From contig JAJEKV010000144.1 of NCBI GenBank assembly GCA_021234155.1, positions 682,001-746,000 of the forward strand: a DNA stretch of 64,000 nt. The letters are read 5' to 3'. The notes below the pieces were generated by a model. That model had not been told where the DNA came from. It made no database searches and saw only the letters and a list, made by a program, of their open reading frames with translations. Below, piece by piece: positions 24,411-34,607 of the stretch. How positions within the stretch are numbered: the first letter of the stretch is position 1; each line of letters begins with the position of its first letter. Both the position numbers and the translations under genes were made by a program. Origin of the DNA: Isoetes taiwanensis (lineage: Eukaryota; Streptophyta; Lycopodiopsida; Isoetales; Isoetaceae).

Positions 24411-24850
24411 CTAGCATAGTATTTGTCAGAAGAACAGAAAAATGGTGGGAAGTGGGCTCTTGCTACAAATATTATATTGCTGGATACAAGAACCTGATCC
24501 GCCTCTTCCTCCAGACAGGTAAATAAATAAGAAAGATTCAGTAGGCAAAAAGCCACCACAATACTAGCTAATACTAGGAAAGCAATTATAGTATCAAAAG
24601 AAAGATTATTAAACTCCTACCTTTAACTTTGTAGAGCTTTTAGAATGCCACGAATGACTAGTTCAAAAAGAACCTGATTTATCGACCAATTCAAGAGACA
24701 TAAGGAGCAATTCCATATCAGTTGGTACCTTGCAAACCCAGTCCAAAAGATGCTATAACAACAAAAGACATCAATAGAATGGGGTTATCTTTGGCAGTAC
24801 TAATTATGAAATCTTATGTATCTTCTGCTGCCAGAGATAACTTTTTTTTT

Positions 24851-25249
24851 TTTTTAGAGTAGGAGTAGATTTTTTCATTAATCAAGAAAAGCAATACATA
24901 ATTCTGCTATAAATGGCAGAATACAGTGAACCATGAATCGTTGAAAATTTAGCCTTCCCTTAGGAAGGAAGAAGCTTGCCGTTAAACTAGAAAATGTTAA
25001 GACAATGCATTTATCTTTTAAAGTAATACAGTTATGATCCCTCAAAAGTAAGCAGGAGCACTCAATGCACAATATTCTAGCCTCGACCCCAACTTTGAAT
25101 CCCAAACTCCATTGCCTTAAGTGACCAAAACCTGGAAAATAACTTAGCCAACCAAATACTCTTACAAGATGATGAGTTAAAGTTGAGCAATTAGTGGCAG
25201 AGCATGAGTTCCAGAGGATAACAAAAAATGAGGGCAAGGGAGTTAGCTT
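24851..25249 (-). mobile_element. 3' end of a retroposon with poly(A) tail
   Basis: On the plus strand a 14-base T-run (ending about 24855) is followed by AGAGTAGGAGTAGATTTTTT. On the minus strand this is an A-rich 3' tail after GATTAATGAAAAAATCTACT. The minus-strand reading upstream (25276-24878) has a long open frame of no recognised family, ending close to the tail. The layout fits a truncated LINE-type or retroposed sequence inserted between exons of the unidentified gene. No target duplication was confirmed. Confidence 0.4.
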
Positions 25250-25456
25250 ATGATAAAAGAGAGTTAAGTTTAGCATTGAAGAAGGAATTAAAGGAGTCTG
25301 CCGAGCTAAAGGTATAGTGATCCACGGTCATATCATCAGCTTCATCAAAGGAGGAGTCTAGGTTCTTGGTGTCACTGAGCAGCAACAAGGATCCATACAA
25401 ATCTGCCAGGAGTTTGTGTGTGTAGTACAATTCTCTATATCTTATGAAATGTCCTT
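25250..25456 (-). pseudogene. Exon-like ORF of the unidentified minus-strand gene
   Basis: After an acceptor-like ATGTCAG (ending at 25457) the minus strand reads GHFIRYRELYYTHKLLADLY, GSLLLLSDTKNLDSSFDEAD and TFSSADSFNSFFNAKLNSLL. It then meets a stop near the border with the retroposon tail. The protein-like composition with acidic and hydroxyl-rich segments suggests a genuine exon. The phase does not match the upstream exon exactly, so either an exon is missed or the gene is broken. Family unknown. Confidence 0.4.
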
Positions 25457-25514
25457 CTGACATATAATAGTGATATATGAAGACGAAGTCAAACATGCAA
25501 TAAACCTAAATTAC

Positions 25515-25690
25515 CTCCCTGCAGAATAATATGACCCAAAGTGCCTTTCTATCCAGGCATTCCTTATCCATGCTCAGTCTCTCCATCAATCCAATAAGGT
25601 CCATGTCTTCTCCTTTCCTTATGAAATTGTCCTCCAAATCCCCATCTCCATTTCTTTTACATTGATTCAGCACATTTAGAGGAAATATTA
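25515..25690 (-). CDS. Exon of the unidentified minus-strand gene
   Basis: The minus strand is open from 25690 to a donor (GAG|GTAATT) at 25515. It encodes NQCKRNGDGDLEDNFIRKGE followed by DMDLIGLMERLSMDKECLDR and KALWVILFCRE. The amphipathic helical pattern and the good donor support coding. The start of the exon is not fixed. No family was recognised. Confidence 0.45.
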
Positions 25691-25699
25691 AGTTGGGTT

Positions 25700-26182
25700 T
25701 AGTTCATGTCACTGTTGGGCAAATTCCGGGGTAGAGAAGATTTGTTCCGGTTGAAACTAAGAATTTGGTTGAGTTAGCGCATTGCAGGAAAAATTCTGGT
25801 AGATTTTTATGTATACTTGTATAAGAATAATACAAATTTCCGATTGGGAACTGAAGATATCCGTCTATTGGATGAAAGAGTGGAAAATTTCCGATTGGGT
25901 TTAAAAGCTTTGCCCAACACACATACTTCTAAAATCATTTAACTCGTATTTAATTAAAGTGGGACTCATTCCATTCCCACTTTTTTTCGGAACCCTCTTA
26001 ATTTACACGAAAAGGAGCACCCCGAACCGAAAACTATCCTTAATTCGAATTTTTGTCTGTTATTGTGCATCCAAGCTTTGTTCCAGTTTTCCCTGGATAG
26101 CGAGTCGAGAACAAGAACAATGCAACTAAAACAAAGGAAATTCATTAAAAATTGAAACCAAAGCTCTAGTTGAAAAAGAATT
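25700..26182. other. No gene recognised
   Basis: AT-rich intergenic sequence downstream of the HAD-phosphatase gene's last exon. The minus-strand ORFs 25704-25922 and 25966-26208 have no recognisable domain. Confidence 0.4.
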
Positions 26183-26188
26183 TTTATT
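26183..26188 (-). terminator. Candidate poly(A) signal AATAAA
   Basis: AATAAA on the minus strand lies about 27-32 nt after the stop codon (26217-26215) of the last exon of the HAD-phosphatase gene, a typical distance for a plant near-upstream element. Confidence 0.5.
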
Positions 26189-26214
26189 AATAAATTGAAT
26201 AGGTACAATGTATT

Positions 26215-26723
26215 TTACATCGGACGCAGAGACCATGGCGGTCTTGCTGTCACTACAATTACATCATCGTGGTAGGTGGTCCACCTCAGGGGATTAACTT
26301 GCGGCACTTCTTCACGCCGACTGTAAGCCTTGGGGGCAACCTGAAGAGTGTGGAATGCCTCACGTGGAGGTGCCTCTTTAGCCACCGGCTGACCTGTCCA
26401 CCCGACTTCTCCACTCTCCTCCCGCAGCTTTTCATCGAATATGCTCCATCCCCAACCCCCGTGGATGTTATGCAATGCTTGCAAGATGCTTTGAGCTTCC
26501 TGGACTTCATGAAATTTCTTCGCGTCTTCTTTATCCCGAGGGTGTGCATGGTGTCTGCATTGACGAGCAACCTTATCCCAAAGGCCGGGCAAGAGTGTAG
26601 CGTGAGCGGGATCTATGCCAGAACGGTATCTCTTCCGCCTTGAGCGGGATCTGTGCCGCCTGGAGCGGTCTCTGTGATGCCTGAACGGGATCTGTGCTGG
26701 TGTCGGATCTGTGCCTGAACCAC
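26215..26723 (-). pseudogene. Last exon of the HAD-phosphatase gene: RS-rich and J-like tail
   Basis: A good acceptor (CTCCTTGCTCCAG) precedes 26723. The exon starts with two nucleotides that complete the Gly codon left at 27128, so phases match. It reads GSGTDPTPAQIPFRHHRDRS, then an Arg/Ser repeat segment (RRHRSRSRRKRYRSG). Next comes LWDKVARQCRHHAHPRDKED plus AKKFHEVQEAQSILQAL, which resembles helices II-III of a J domain with HPR in place of the HPD motif. It ends with a Pro/Trp-rich tail at TAA (26217-26215). A J domain without HPD would not stimulate Hsp70, so any role here is inference. RS segments often bind RNA-processing factors. There is no stop or frameshift within this exon, but the gene upstream is interrupted by transposons. 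Confidence 0.6.
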
Positions 26724-27127
26724 CTGGAGCAAGGAGAGTCTATGATTAACAATTACGGTGCCATTAGTCAAAACGAAGAAAAGAATGGTGAAATCAAATA
26801 ACAATAGAGAACATTCATTCCATATAACTGCATCCAATCACGTGAAAAGCAGTGCCTTTCTCGACTCGCGAGTCGAGAAAGGCTCAAGAAACCCAATGTA
26901 CAACCATTATCATTATAGATTATGGTTGCATCCAATCACACAAACAAACATACAAATGGTTTCATCAACAGGACAAGCATGCCTTTCTCGACTCGCGAGT
27001 CGAGAAAGCCAGCGAAAACTCAATATACATGCATATTCATTACAAAATATAGTACATTTCTTCACGTTTCTTTACAATATTCACACAATTTGACAATCTG
27101 AAAGCAGAGGTCACTCTTCTTGATCAC
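26724..27127 (-). other. Intron of the HAD-phosphatase gene carrying two perfect palindromes
   Basis: A GTGATC donor and a CAG acceptor bound a 404-bp intron on the minus strand. It contains the 30-bp perfect palindrome at 26854-26883 and a 26-bp one at 26983-27008, both with the core TCTCGACTCGCGAGTCGAGA. The flanks of the two are also similar (CATCCAATCACG and CATCCAATCACA), so a segment of about 130 bp appears duplicated. Confidence 0.7.
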
Positions 27128-27489
27128 CAAAATATTTGTCGTCCATAGCTTTCATGATCGCGCAGCTCTCTGGATCGGGTTCCTTGAGGCTCGGATAGTT
27201 CCTAATCACATCGGCCACAAGAATGGCAAAGAGGGATTCCGCCAAGACAGGACAAAGTCCGAAAGACAACCACCTATCCGTCTCATACTCTTCTGGTCGA
27301 TAAGTCTTAGCAATGATTGTATTTTGCGAGTTATGATAGCACTTGTAGGCGGAGTCATCTATGATCAGCGTGTTGCGTTTGCCATAGTCCGGGAATTGTT
27401 CATAAACCCTGTCCAGCCTTTTCACCATAATATGCTTTCCCTTTGTGATGGCTGGATCGAGGTCTGACACATGCTCGACCCTTTCGTTT
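27128..27489 (-). pseudogene. HAD/FCP1-like (NLI-interacting-factor type) phosphatase, C-terminal half
   Basis: From the chromovirus junction the minus strand reads ERVEHVSDLDPAITKGKHIM, VKRLDRVYEQFPDYGKRNTL, then LIIDDSAYKCYHNSQNTII. The IDDS segment is the conserved acidic motif of FCP1/SCP-type HAD phosphatases, where it helps bind Mg2+. It is followed by a C-terminal helical part ending ...MKAMDDKYFG at the donor. This family removes phosphate from Ser/Thr of proteins such as the Pol II C-terminal domain. The exon's first half lies at 37217-37084, and the 5-bp duplication AAACG (minus strand) sits at both junctions. Taken out, the frame runs on as FVWGNERVEH. The domain is well preserved, which points to a fairly recent insertion. 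Confidence 0.75.
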
Positions 27490-29946
27490 TGTGACGGGCC
27501 TGGCCAGTTAACCTCTCGGTAACTGGAGATCCCATCGATCTCTATCGTTGGATCTACTTAACCTTAGGAACTCAAGAGTGGATTCATGCATAATTAGGTA
27601 AAGAATTTAATCTTTATACATGCTCTAATATAAGGTCCCAAATAAAATTATTCTTGCCATTACTCATCAAAACTTCACACAACTCCCAAAGCTTTAAAAT
27701 AATATCACTTCAATCCCATATACAATAACAATAATAGTCAGGTTAATTGAACAACAATCCACACGCATCTACCCTCGCTTTTCCGAAGCTTGGCTACTCG
27801 GGGGCGTCTTGCACCTCTGCTTACACCATTAACCACGGGGGTTAGTCACACGGACTAAGTGGGGATGGGGATCTAGGTCACATCTAGCATTAATAATCAC
27901 AAAGCATTAACTTAGAACAATAACATAGTCTTACCATAACCTCGCCCCTGCAATCCGAGTAATTAATCCAACAAGCATAACCACAATGCATAATTTTACC
28001 AAACATAGCCATTACAACTTGATTCCACATTGCAAACCACATATACAATAGCCAAGCAACCAAGCATCAACATTGCAACCAATATTCCTGCGGGTGCGAG
28101 CAAGGTCAACTTCGGTGATCGGGCCCGTTGACATAGAGGCGGGGTAACCGCGTGTGTACACACCCATCCACAGCTGCGTCCGGGAGAGGACCACTTTAGC
28201 GTGCATGACGTTGTACCTTACGGTATCAGCGCCCGATGTTCAAATAGTAACATTAACATTTTTTCGTGCAAAACCGCGAGTCTAGACCATCGCACCTAGA
28301 CTCGCCCCGAGAGGTCTATATCAAAGAATTACATCACGGATAAACGTAATTCACCATCATTATGACCCATGCCTTAACAAGCTTACATCAAGTTAATTCC
28401 ATACACACTCTATGTAACAAGGACCATGACTCAATAATTATGATAACCTCAATAATGCAAAATAAAAGATAAACGTCTACATTTTTCCAAGATTCACTAA
28501 CAACAAGATTACTATCTACATTAAAGACTTTAATAATGTTTAACCTATAGCATTCAATTATCGTCATGTTTCTATTACCAACTTCCTCCATACATAACAC
28601 TTGTACCTTGTTTTTTTTCCTCTCTTCATTTAATTAATTCCAAAGGTTAAATATATAGCTAGCTAACTTGTAAGACTACTCATGTCGTAAATTACGTATG
28701 TCCATTAGCATAAACTCCTCCTTACTTAGGCCTCAATCTCACACAAATTCCTCACCCAACTCATGGTTCCAGCTTTAAATTAACCTATGACCTTAGCTTA
28801 AATTATTAACCTCACTTTATTATTATCTTAGCCTACCAAAAACTAACTATTAACATCTTTGTTGGTTTATTTTTTTTAACCTAACGTCTACGAGGTTATG
28901 AGCGCGGCTTGCGGCTTCGTGAATCCGGCCTCGAGGCCATCGGATCCGGCCCAAAACCTCTTGGGTCCCTACAGGGTTTCAGGCCAAATCACACCGATTG
29001 TGGCGAAAAAGATGATCTAACTCATTTTTATTTCGACAAAATCGCCTCGGGATCTGCATGGGACTTGGCATCCGGACCATCGATTCCACATGAATAGCCC
29101 ATAAAACCTTCCGATTTTGCCATCTTAGGAAGTTTGGATACAAATCAAGACAATCACATGCAAAATCGGGCCACTTGGATCACTTTCTACCGCCAAAAAA
29201 TCGAACCATTTCTTTGCCACATCTTGCACGAAACCTCGATTCGGCTTCTTTGCACATTTCGGCCTTCCCAAGGCCCAAATCGGCTTTGTTCGGGGCAATT
29301 TGCCATGTTTTTCAAACATTTCTATTCGACAAGATCATGCCAGGACTACTGCTTTTTGCATGCAAGAGAAATTCCACTTTGTTTTTTGCTAGTTCGGCTT
29401 CATCACCTAATTTTAGCCCATTCTTCAAACATCCTAACCAATCTAACCCATCCCGGCTTCTTCTATCATAGATTTGATTCTGACCTATTCTTTTTGATGG
29501 AAATATTAATTTCATTACTAGCCATGCAAACCCACAAGTATTCAAATACCAAAGAATCACTACTCATAAACCTTGCGTTTATGTTAACAACCATGCTCAT
29601 ACAATCTAGATACATAACCACAAATTTAAGCAAAGCACAGAAATGCTACACTAGAAAAACCCGGTGTAAGTCTTGATCCCCACGGAATCCGCTTGCTCCC
29701 CTCGCACTCCAACACGCTCCCAAGTATTGCTCACACCCCTGCTCCTTGACAAAGAATTTGACCAATCTATCGCCTTCCAAATACTTCATGATGTACTTGT
29801 ATTTATTATTAATCACTAGTATATTTATCCGTATAATCTTTTACACATATCGATATATATACTGCATGCATAATATTTCGATTATTATTCCTTTGCATCC
29901 TTAAATAAAATAATTCCACAATGTACCTCAAAATCCTAGGTCCGTT
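27490..29946 (-). repeat. 3' LTR of the chromovirus (left on plus strand)
   Basis: Begins TGTGACGGGCCTGGCC at 27490 and aligns over its length with 34608-37078. Its inner border reads GGTCCGTTCTG where the other LTR has GGTCCGTTACA, so the last three bases differ. Differences from the partner LTR cluster at C-T-G and C-A-G sites. Several ORFs inside (for example 28012-28206 and 29134-29676) are shadows. Confidence 0.92.
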
Positions 29947-29961
29947 CTGATCTCTCCTCCA
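29947..29961 (-). other. Polypurine tract of the chromovirus
   Basis: On the minus strand GGAGGAGAGATCAG directly precedes the left LTR, the expected place for the plus-strand primer of reverse transcription. Confidence 0.6.
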
Positions 29962-29964
29962 AAA

Positions 29965-32900
29965 ATTCAACCCATGTCCTCATGGGCATCTCAGGAAACT
30001 CACGAAGAATCCAATTGGCATCTTCCCATGTGGCATCTTCCTCGGGACAACCCGCCCATTGAACCAAAATCTCCGTATTGTTCAGCCTCCTTAAGCGGCG
30101 GGTTTCCTCTCATAAAATACGTTTGGTGAGGGTACGAAAGTTTCTCCCTGCTTACTAAATCATCGTCCCCCAACATATGGGAAGGATCAAAAACATACTT
30201 CCTCAAGTTACTCACATGGAAAACGTTATGTACTTTCAAGTGTGAGGGTAACTCCAACCTGTAAGCCACCTTGCCAATACGTTCCAAAATTTCATACGGA
30301 CCCGCATACCTAGGGGCCCATTTACCTGCACTTTTAAATGCCAGTGAGCTCTGCTTGGGATTAATCCTCAAGAATACATAATCCCCTTTTTGAAATTCAA
30401 GTGGTCTACGTCTCTTATTTGCATACTGCTTCTGTCTATTTTGTGCCACAGCCAAATTCTGGCGAAGTCTCCTTAGTTGAGCTTCCATGTCCTCCGCTAC
30501 TTCATTAGCTGCTTCAACATTGCATTGAGGATCTCTCCAATTAAGAGGACAACGGCACTCCTTACCATACATTGCTTCAAAAGGACTCATTTTGATGGAA
30601 TCTTGATAAGTGTTGTTGTATGCAAACTCGGCCAAGTACAAGTAAGAATCCCATACCTTTGGTTGACTAGGCACATACATTACGAGCATATCCTCCAAGA
30701 CTTGATTAACTTCGCTCCACTTGGCCATCGGCTTGAGGGACGATAAGATGTCTTGGCATATAACTTAGTCCCAATATTTTGAAACAACCCTTGCCAAAAT
30801 TGGCTCATAAACTTTGTATCCCGTCGATGAAATAGTGGCGGCATCCCATGCAACCTAAAGATCTCCTTAACAAATAACTTGGCAATATCCATTGCTGTAG
30901 CGATGAGTCTTCGTAGGCATAAAATGGGGCTGCTTAGTGAGTCGGTCAACCACAACATAGATTGCATCATAACTTTGAGCGTGTCAGGAAGCTCAACAAT
31001 GAAGTCCATGGAAATACTCTCCCACTTAGAAGATGGAATTACCAAAGGTTGTAATTCTCCAGGCTCCCTAAACCTTGATACTTTTACCTTTTGACAAGAT
31101 AAACACCTAGCCACATACTCCTTAACCATCTTCTTCTGTCCGGGCCAAAAGAAATTCTGGCGCATTTTCCTCAAAGTCTTATGTACCCCTGGGTGGCCCG
31201 CTAAAGGACTATCATGTGCTTCATATAACAATCGCAATCTCAACTCCTGATCATTAGGAATACACATACGACCATTATAATATAAAACTCCTTTGGACAA
31301 TTCATACCTCGGAAAATCTTGAGGGTTCTCCACCACCGGTGCAAAATATGGATCATTCCTCAATTTGCTAAGAATATCCGCATCCCATTGCCCTTGTAGC
31401 ACACTAATAGAGGTTAAAAATGACCTTCTAGACAAAGCATCAGCAATCACATTTTCTTTGCCAGGTTGATATTCAATTTCAAAATCATACTCTTCCCTTA
31501 GTTGCATCCACCTCCTTTGCCTATTATTCAAATATGGTTGTTTTGCAAAATACTTCAGATTTTGGTGGTCAGTCTTCAAAGAGAAAGCGGCGACCCAAAC
31601 AAATAATGTCTCCATACCCTCAAGGCATGGATAATGGCCAACATTTCTAGATCATGCCTTTGGGTAATTTTGTTTCGCGAGGAGACAACTTACGAGATAT
31701 ATAAGCACAAACTCGGCCATCCTGCAGCAAGACTCCCCCTATAGCTTTCCCAGAAGCATCAGTGACTACATGGAAGGGTATATTCATGTCGGGAATCCTT
31801 AAAACTGGTGCACTAATCAAAACATCCTTTAACTTTTGAAAACTTTCCTGACAACTATCAGTCCAATGCAAATCATTCTTCTTACCCAGCAAAGAAGTCA
31901 AAGGAGCAGCAATCTTTGCAAATTTAGGAACAAATTTGCGGTAATAACCCGCTAATCCCAAGAATGATCTTACCTCCTTCACCGTCTTTGGTGTGGGCCA
32001 ATCCCTAACTGCCTCAACCTTAGAAGGATCTGGCTCCAATCCCTTCTCTGAAATAACATGCCCAAGGTATACCAATCTAGTTTGTGCAAAAGAACACTTA
32101 GATAGCTTACCATACAACCTTTCTTGCCGCAAAATAGCTAATGTCTGCTTTACATGTTCCACATGCTCCTCTAATGTCCTGGAATATACCAAAATATCAT
32201 CAAAGAAAACCAATATAAAGTTATCCAAGAAAGATCGGAATATCTCATTCATTAGACGCATAAAGGTGGCGGGAGCATTTGTCAACCCAAAGGGCATTAC
32301 AACAAACTCAAATGTCCGTAGCGTGTCCTAAATGCAGTCTTATAAATATCTGTGTCCTTGATCCGGATCTGATGATATCCAGATCGTAGATCAATTTTTG
32401 TGAAGTACTTAGCTTGTCCCAACTGGTCAAATAGTTCATCAACCCTAGGCAATGCATATCTATATTCTTCACTGTAATCTGGTTAAGCATGCGGTAATCA
32501 ATACACAACCTTAATGTCCCATCTTTCTTTTTTACAAACAAAACTGGCGCACCAAATGGAGAAACACTCGGCCGTATAAACCCTTGTTCCAATAATTCCG
32601 CTAACTGTTTCTTCAATTCAGCCATCTCTAATGCATGAAATCTGTATGGTGGCCTTGATGTGGGTTCAGCCCCAGGAACAAGTTCTATCTCATGATCTAC
32701 CATTCTATGTGGAGGCAATTCCGTTAATTCTTTAGGAAACACATCAGAAAACTCATCCAACACTTTCTGGATCTCAGGGGCAATAGGTTGTTCCTGTAAC
32801 TCTGCAGTACCCAAGAATGAATCCAACAACAATGCACATCCCATTCTTATGCAACCATTCTTAATCTGCTTCTTGAAACTTTTCCGGGACAAAGGTATAA

Positions 32901-34520
32901 CCACTAATGACGAAGGCAATCCTTCCAACACATACTTATCTCCATTAGGACTTTGACATGTAACTGTTTGCTCTCCGCAGTCAATGCAAGCTTTATGTGG
33001 CCTTAACCATGACATTCCTAGAATAGCATCATATTTCCCTAGGCTCAATACTTCAAAACTAGTATGGGACTCAAGATCTCCTACTTGGAATTCAAGATTG
33101 TCTACCTTAGCATAAGAAGTCTTAATTTTGCCATCAGCCAACTCCACATATCTAGGGTCCCGACTAATCATATTCAAATCTAGTTTCTTTGCCAGCCTTG
33201 GGGAAATAAAGCAATGTGTACTACCACAATCAATAAGAAAGAGAACAGGAACTCCATGAATAATACCTGGAACTCTGATGACCACAGCTTGATTATCTAC
33301 ACGACCCTGGTCCACTGCAGCATACATGCACATTCTTTCCACAGGAGGGTCCATGATTCTAGCAGCCCTAACCTCAACTGCAGGGTTAGCTTGTGCTATA
33401 ATCCTGTTATCTCCCCTAGCCTGTCCTCTGCCACCCCTACTATTGTCCCAAAAACCTCCACGACCACCACGGTTACCTCGGCCTCCATTTCCTCTGCCTT
33501 GGCCCCGTCCATAAGTATCACTAGAATTCGACCTGGACCACTGGTTTGTTTGCCCTCCACGTTGAGAACATGCAGACGAGGCGGTACTATCCATCCACCT
33601 TCTCGGACAATCTCGTCCATAATGACCAACTTCTCTGCACCTAAAGCATCGATTCTCATTAATACACTTTTCCCTGGTTTCATCATTCAAAGGTGCATAC
33701 ATAGGTCGAGATCCTCGACTTTGACCGCCCTCCTGCATACTAACAGCCTGTGCAGCCATGCCACCCCTGCTAGGAAATCTACCTCTACTCGTAGATCCAC
33801 CAGTCTGCCATGTGGAAGGAGCTTGTCTCTTCTTAGCATTCTCCAAGGTTGCCTTCTCAGCTAGATCAGCTTCACGATTCTTAGCAATTCTGAACACCTC
33901 CTCCAGATCCTTATAGGACACACCTGACATTGTGCTCTTAATATCAACCTGCAAACCCTTCACAAATCGAGCGCAAAGCTTCTCCTTATCCTCAAAAGGA
34001 CAATGATACTGCAACCTTCTGAACTTTTCATTATATTCGGCCACTGTCCCTTTCTGTGTCAGGTCCAAAAACTCATTCATCTTGTCTACTTTGTATCCGG
34101 GAGGCATAAAGTGTCACTGCAAAAGCGGTCTTAAACTCTTGCCAAGTTGCACCGCCCTGCAACCTTATTTATGTCCCATAAATAATTCTCCCACCATACT
34201 CTAGCAAATCCACCCAACATTGCACGAGCCAATACGACTTTAGAGTCTTCAAAGCATTGATGAGTTTAAAATAAAACTCACCCCCGAAGCCATGAGTCGC
34301 ATCATCCCCTGTAACATTTTCTCCAGTAAATACTTCTCTCTTAGTGTCCTTCAAGCACCTTCTCCCTTTGCCTTGTCATTTCTTTGTCTTTTGTTGCGGC
34401 GCTTTTCTGGCGCAACACTTCTTTGAATAGGCGCAAGATACCGGCTACATCAGGGGTTCCACTAGGCCCAGCTCCACCAGCCTGTCCAACTCCTCTTGGG
34501 GATCCTCCTGGAGAACTCAT
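29965..34520 (-). pseudogene. gag-pol of the chromovirus, frame-broken
   Basis: Gag starts at an ATG at 34520 (MSSPGGSPRGVGQAGGAG). A retroelement gag domain follows, then a CCHC zinc knuckle ([14 protein letters not shown], near 33640) and an aspartic protease with [10 protein letters not shown] (DCG instead of the usual DSG or DTG). Next are RT ([12 protein letters not shown]; catalytic FFDDILVYS near 32190), RNase H ([12 protein letters not shown]), and integrase with the HHCC zinc finger (HDSPLAGHPGVH...CLSCQK). A C-terminal chromodomain-like segment (ILVQWAGCPEEDATWEDANW) lies near 30080-29990. At least six frame changes occur (near 34350-34110, 32466, 32310, 31650-31600, 30735 and 30110), mostly of one base, some in short homopolymers. 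It encodes copy-and-paste transposition functions but is not translatable intact. Confidence 0.9.
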
Positions 34521-34589
34521 CTCTACAAGAATCTGAAATCATAGCAAATATCATCAATAATCAAAAATCTCATAATCCACTAACCAGAA

Positions 34590-34605
34590 CCTTGCTCTGA
34601 TACCA
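34590..34605 (-). other. Primer-binding site (initiator tRNA-Met)
   Basis: The minus strand reads TGGTATCAGAGCAAGG two bases inside the right LTR. The first 12 bases match the complement of the plant initiator tRNA-Met 3' end. Confidence 0.85.
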
Positions 34606-34607
34606 AC

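Noticed and set aside
28012-29676. ORFs inside the left LTR (and their copies at 35445-36883)
   Set aside because: They are non-coding LTR sequence, and the two LTR copies do not keep the same frames.
30000-34520. Counting gag, pol pieces as separate genes
   Set aside because: The domain order and single strand show one gag-pol broken by small frame changes.
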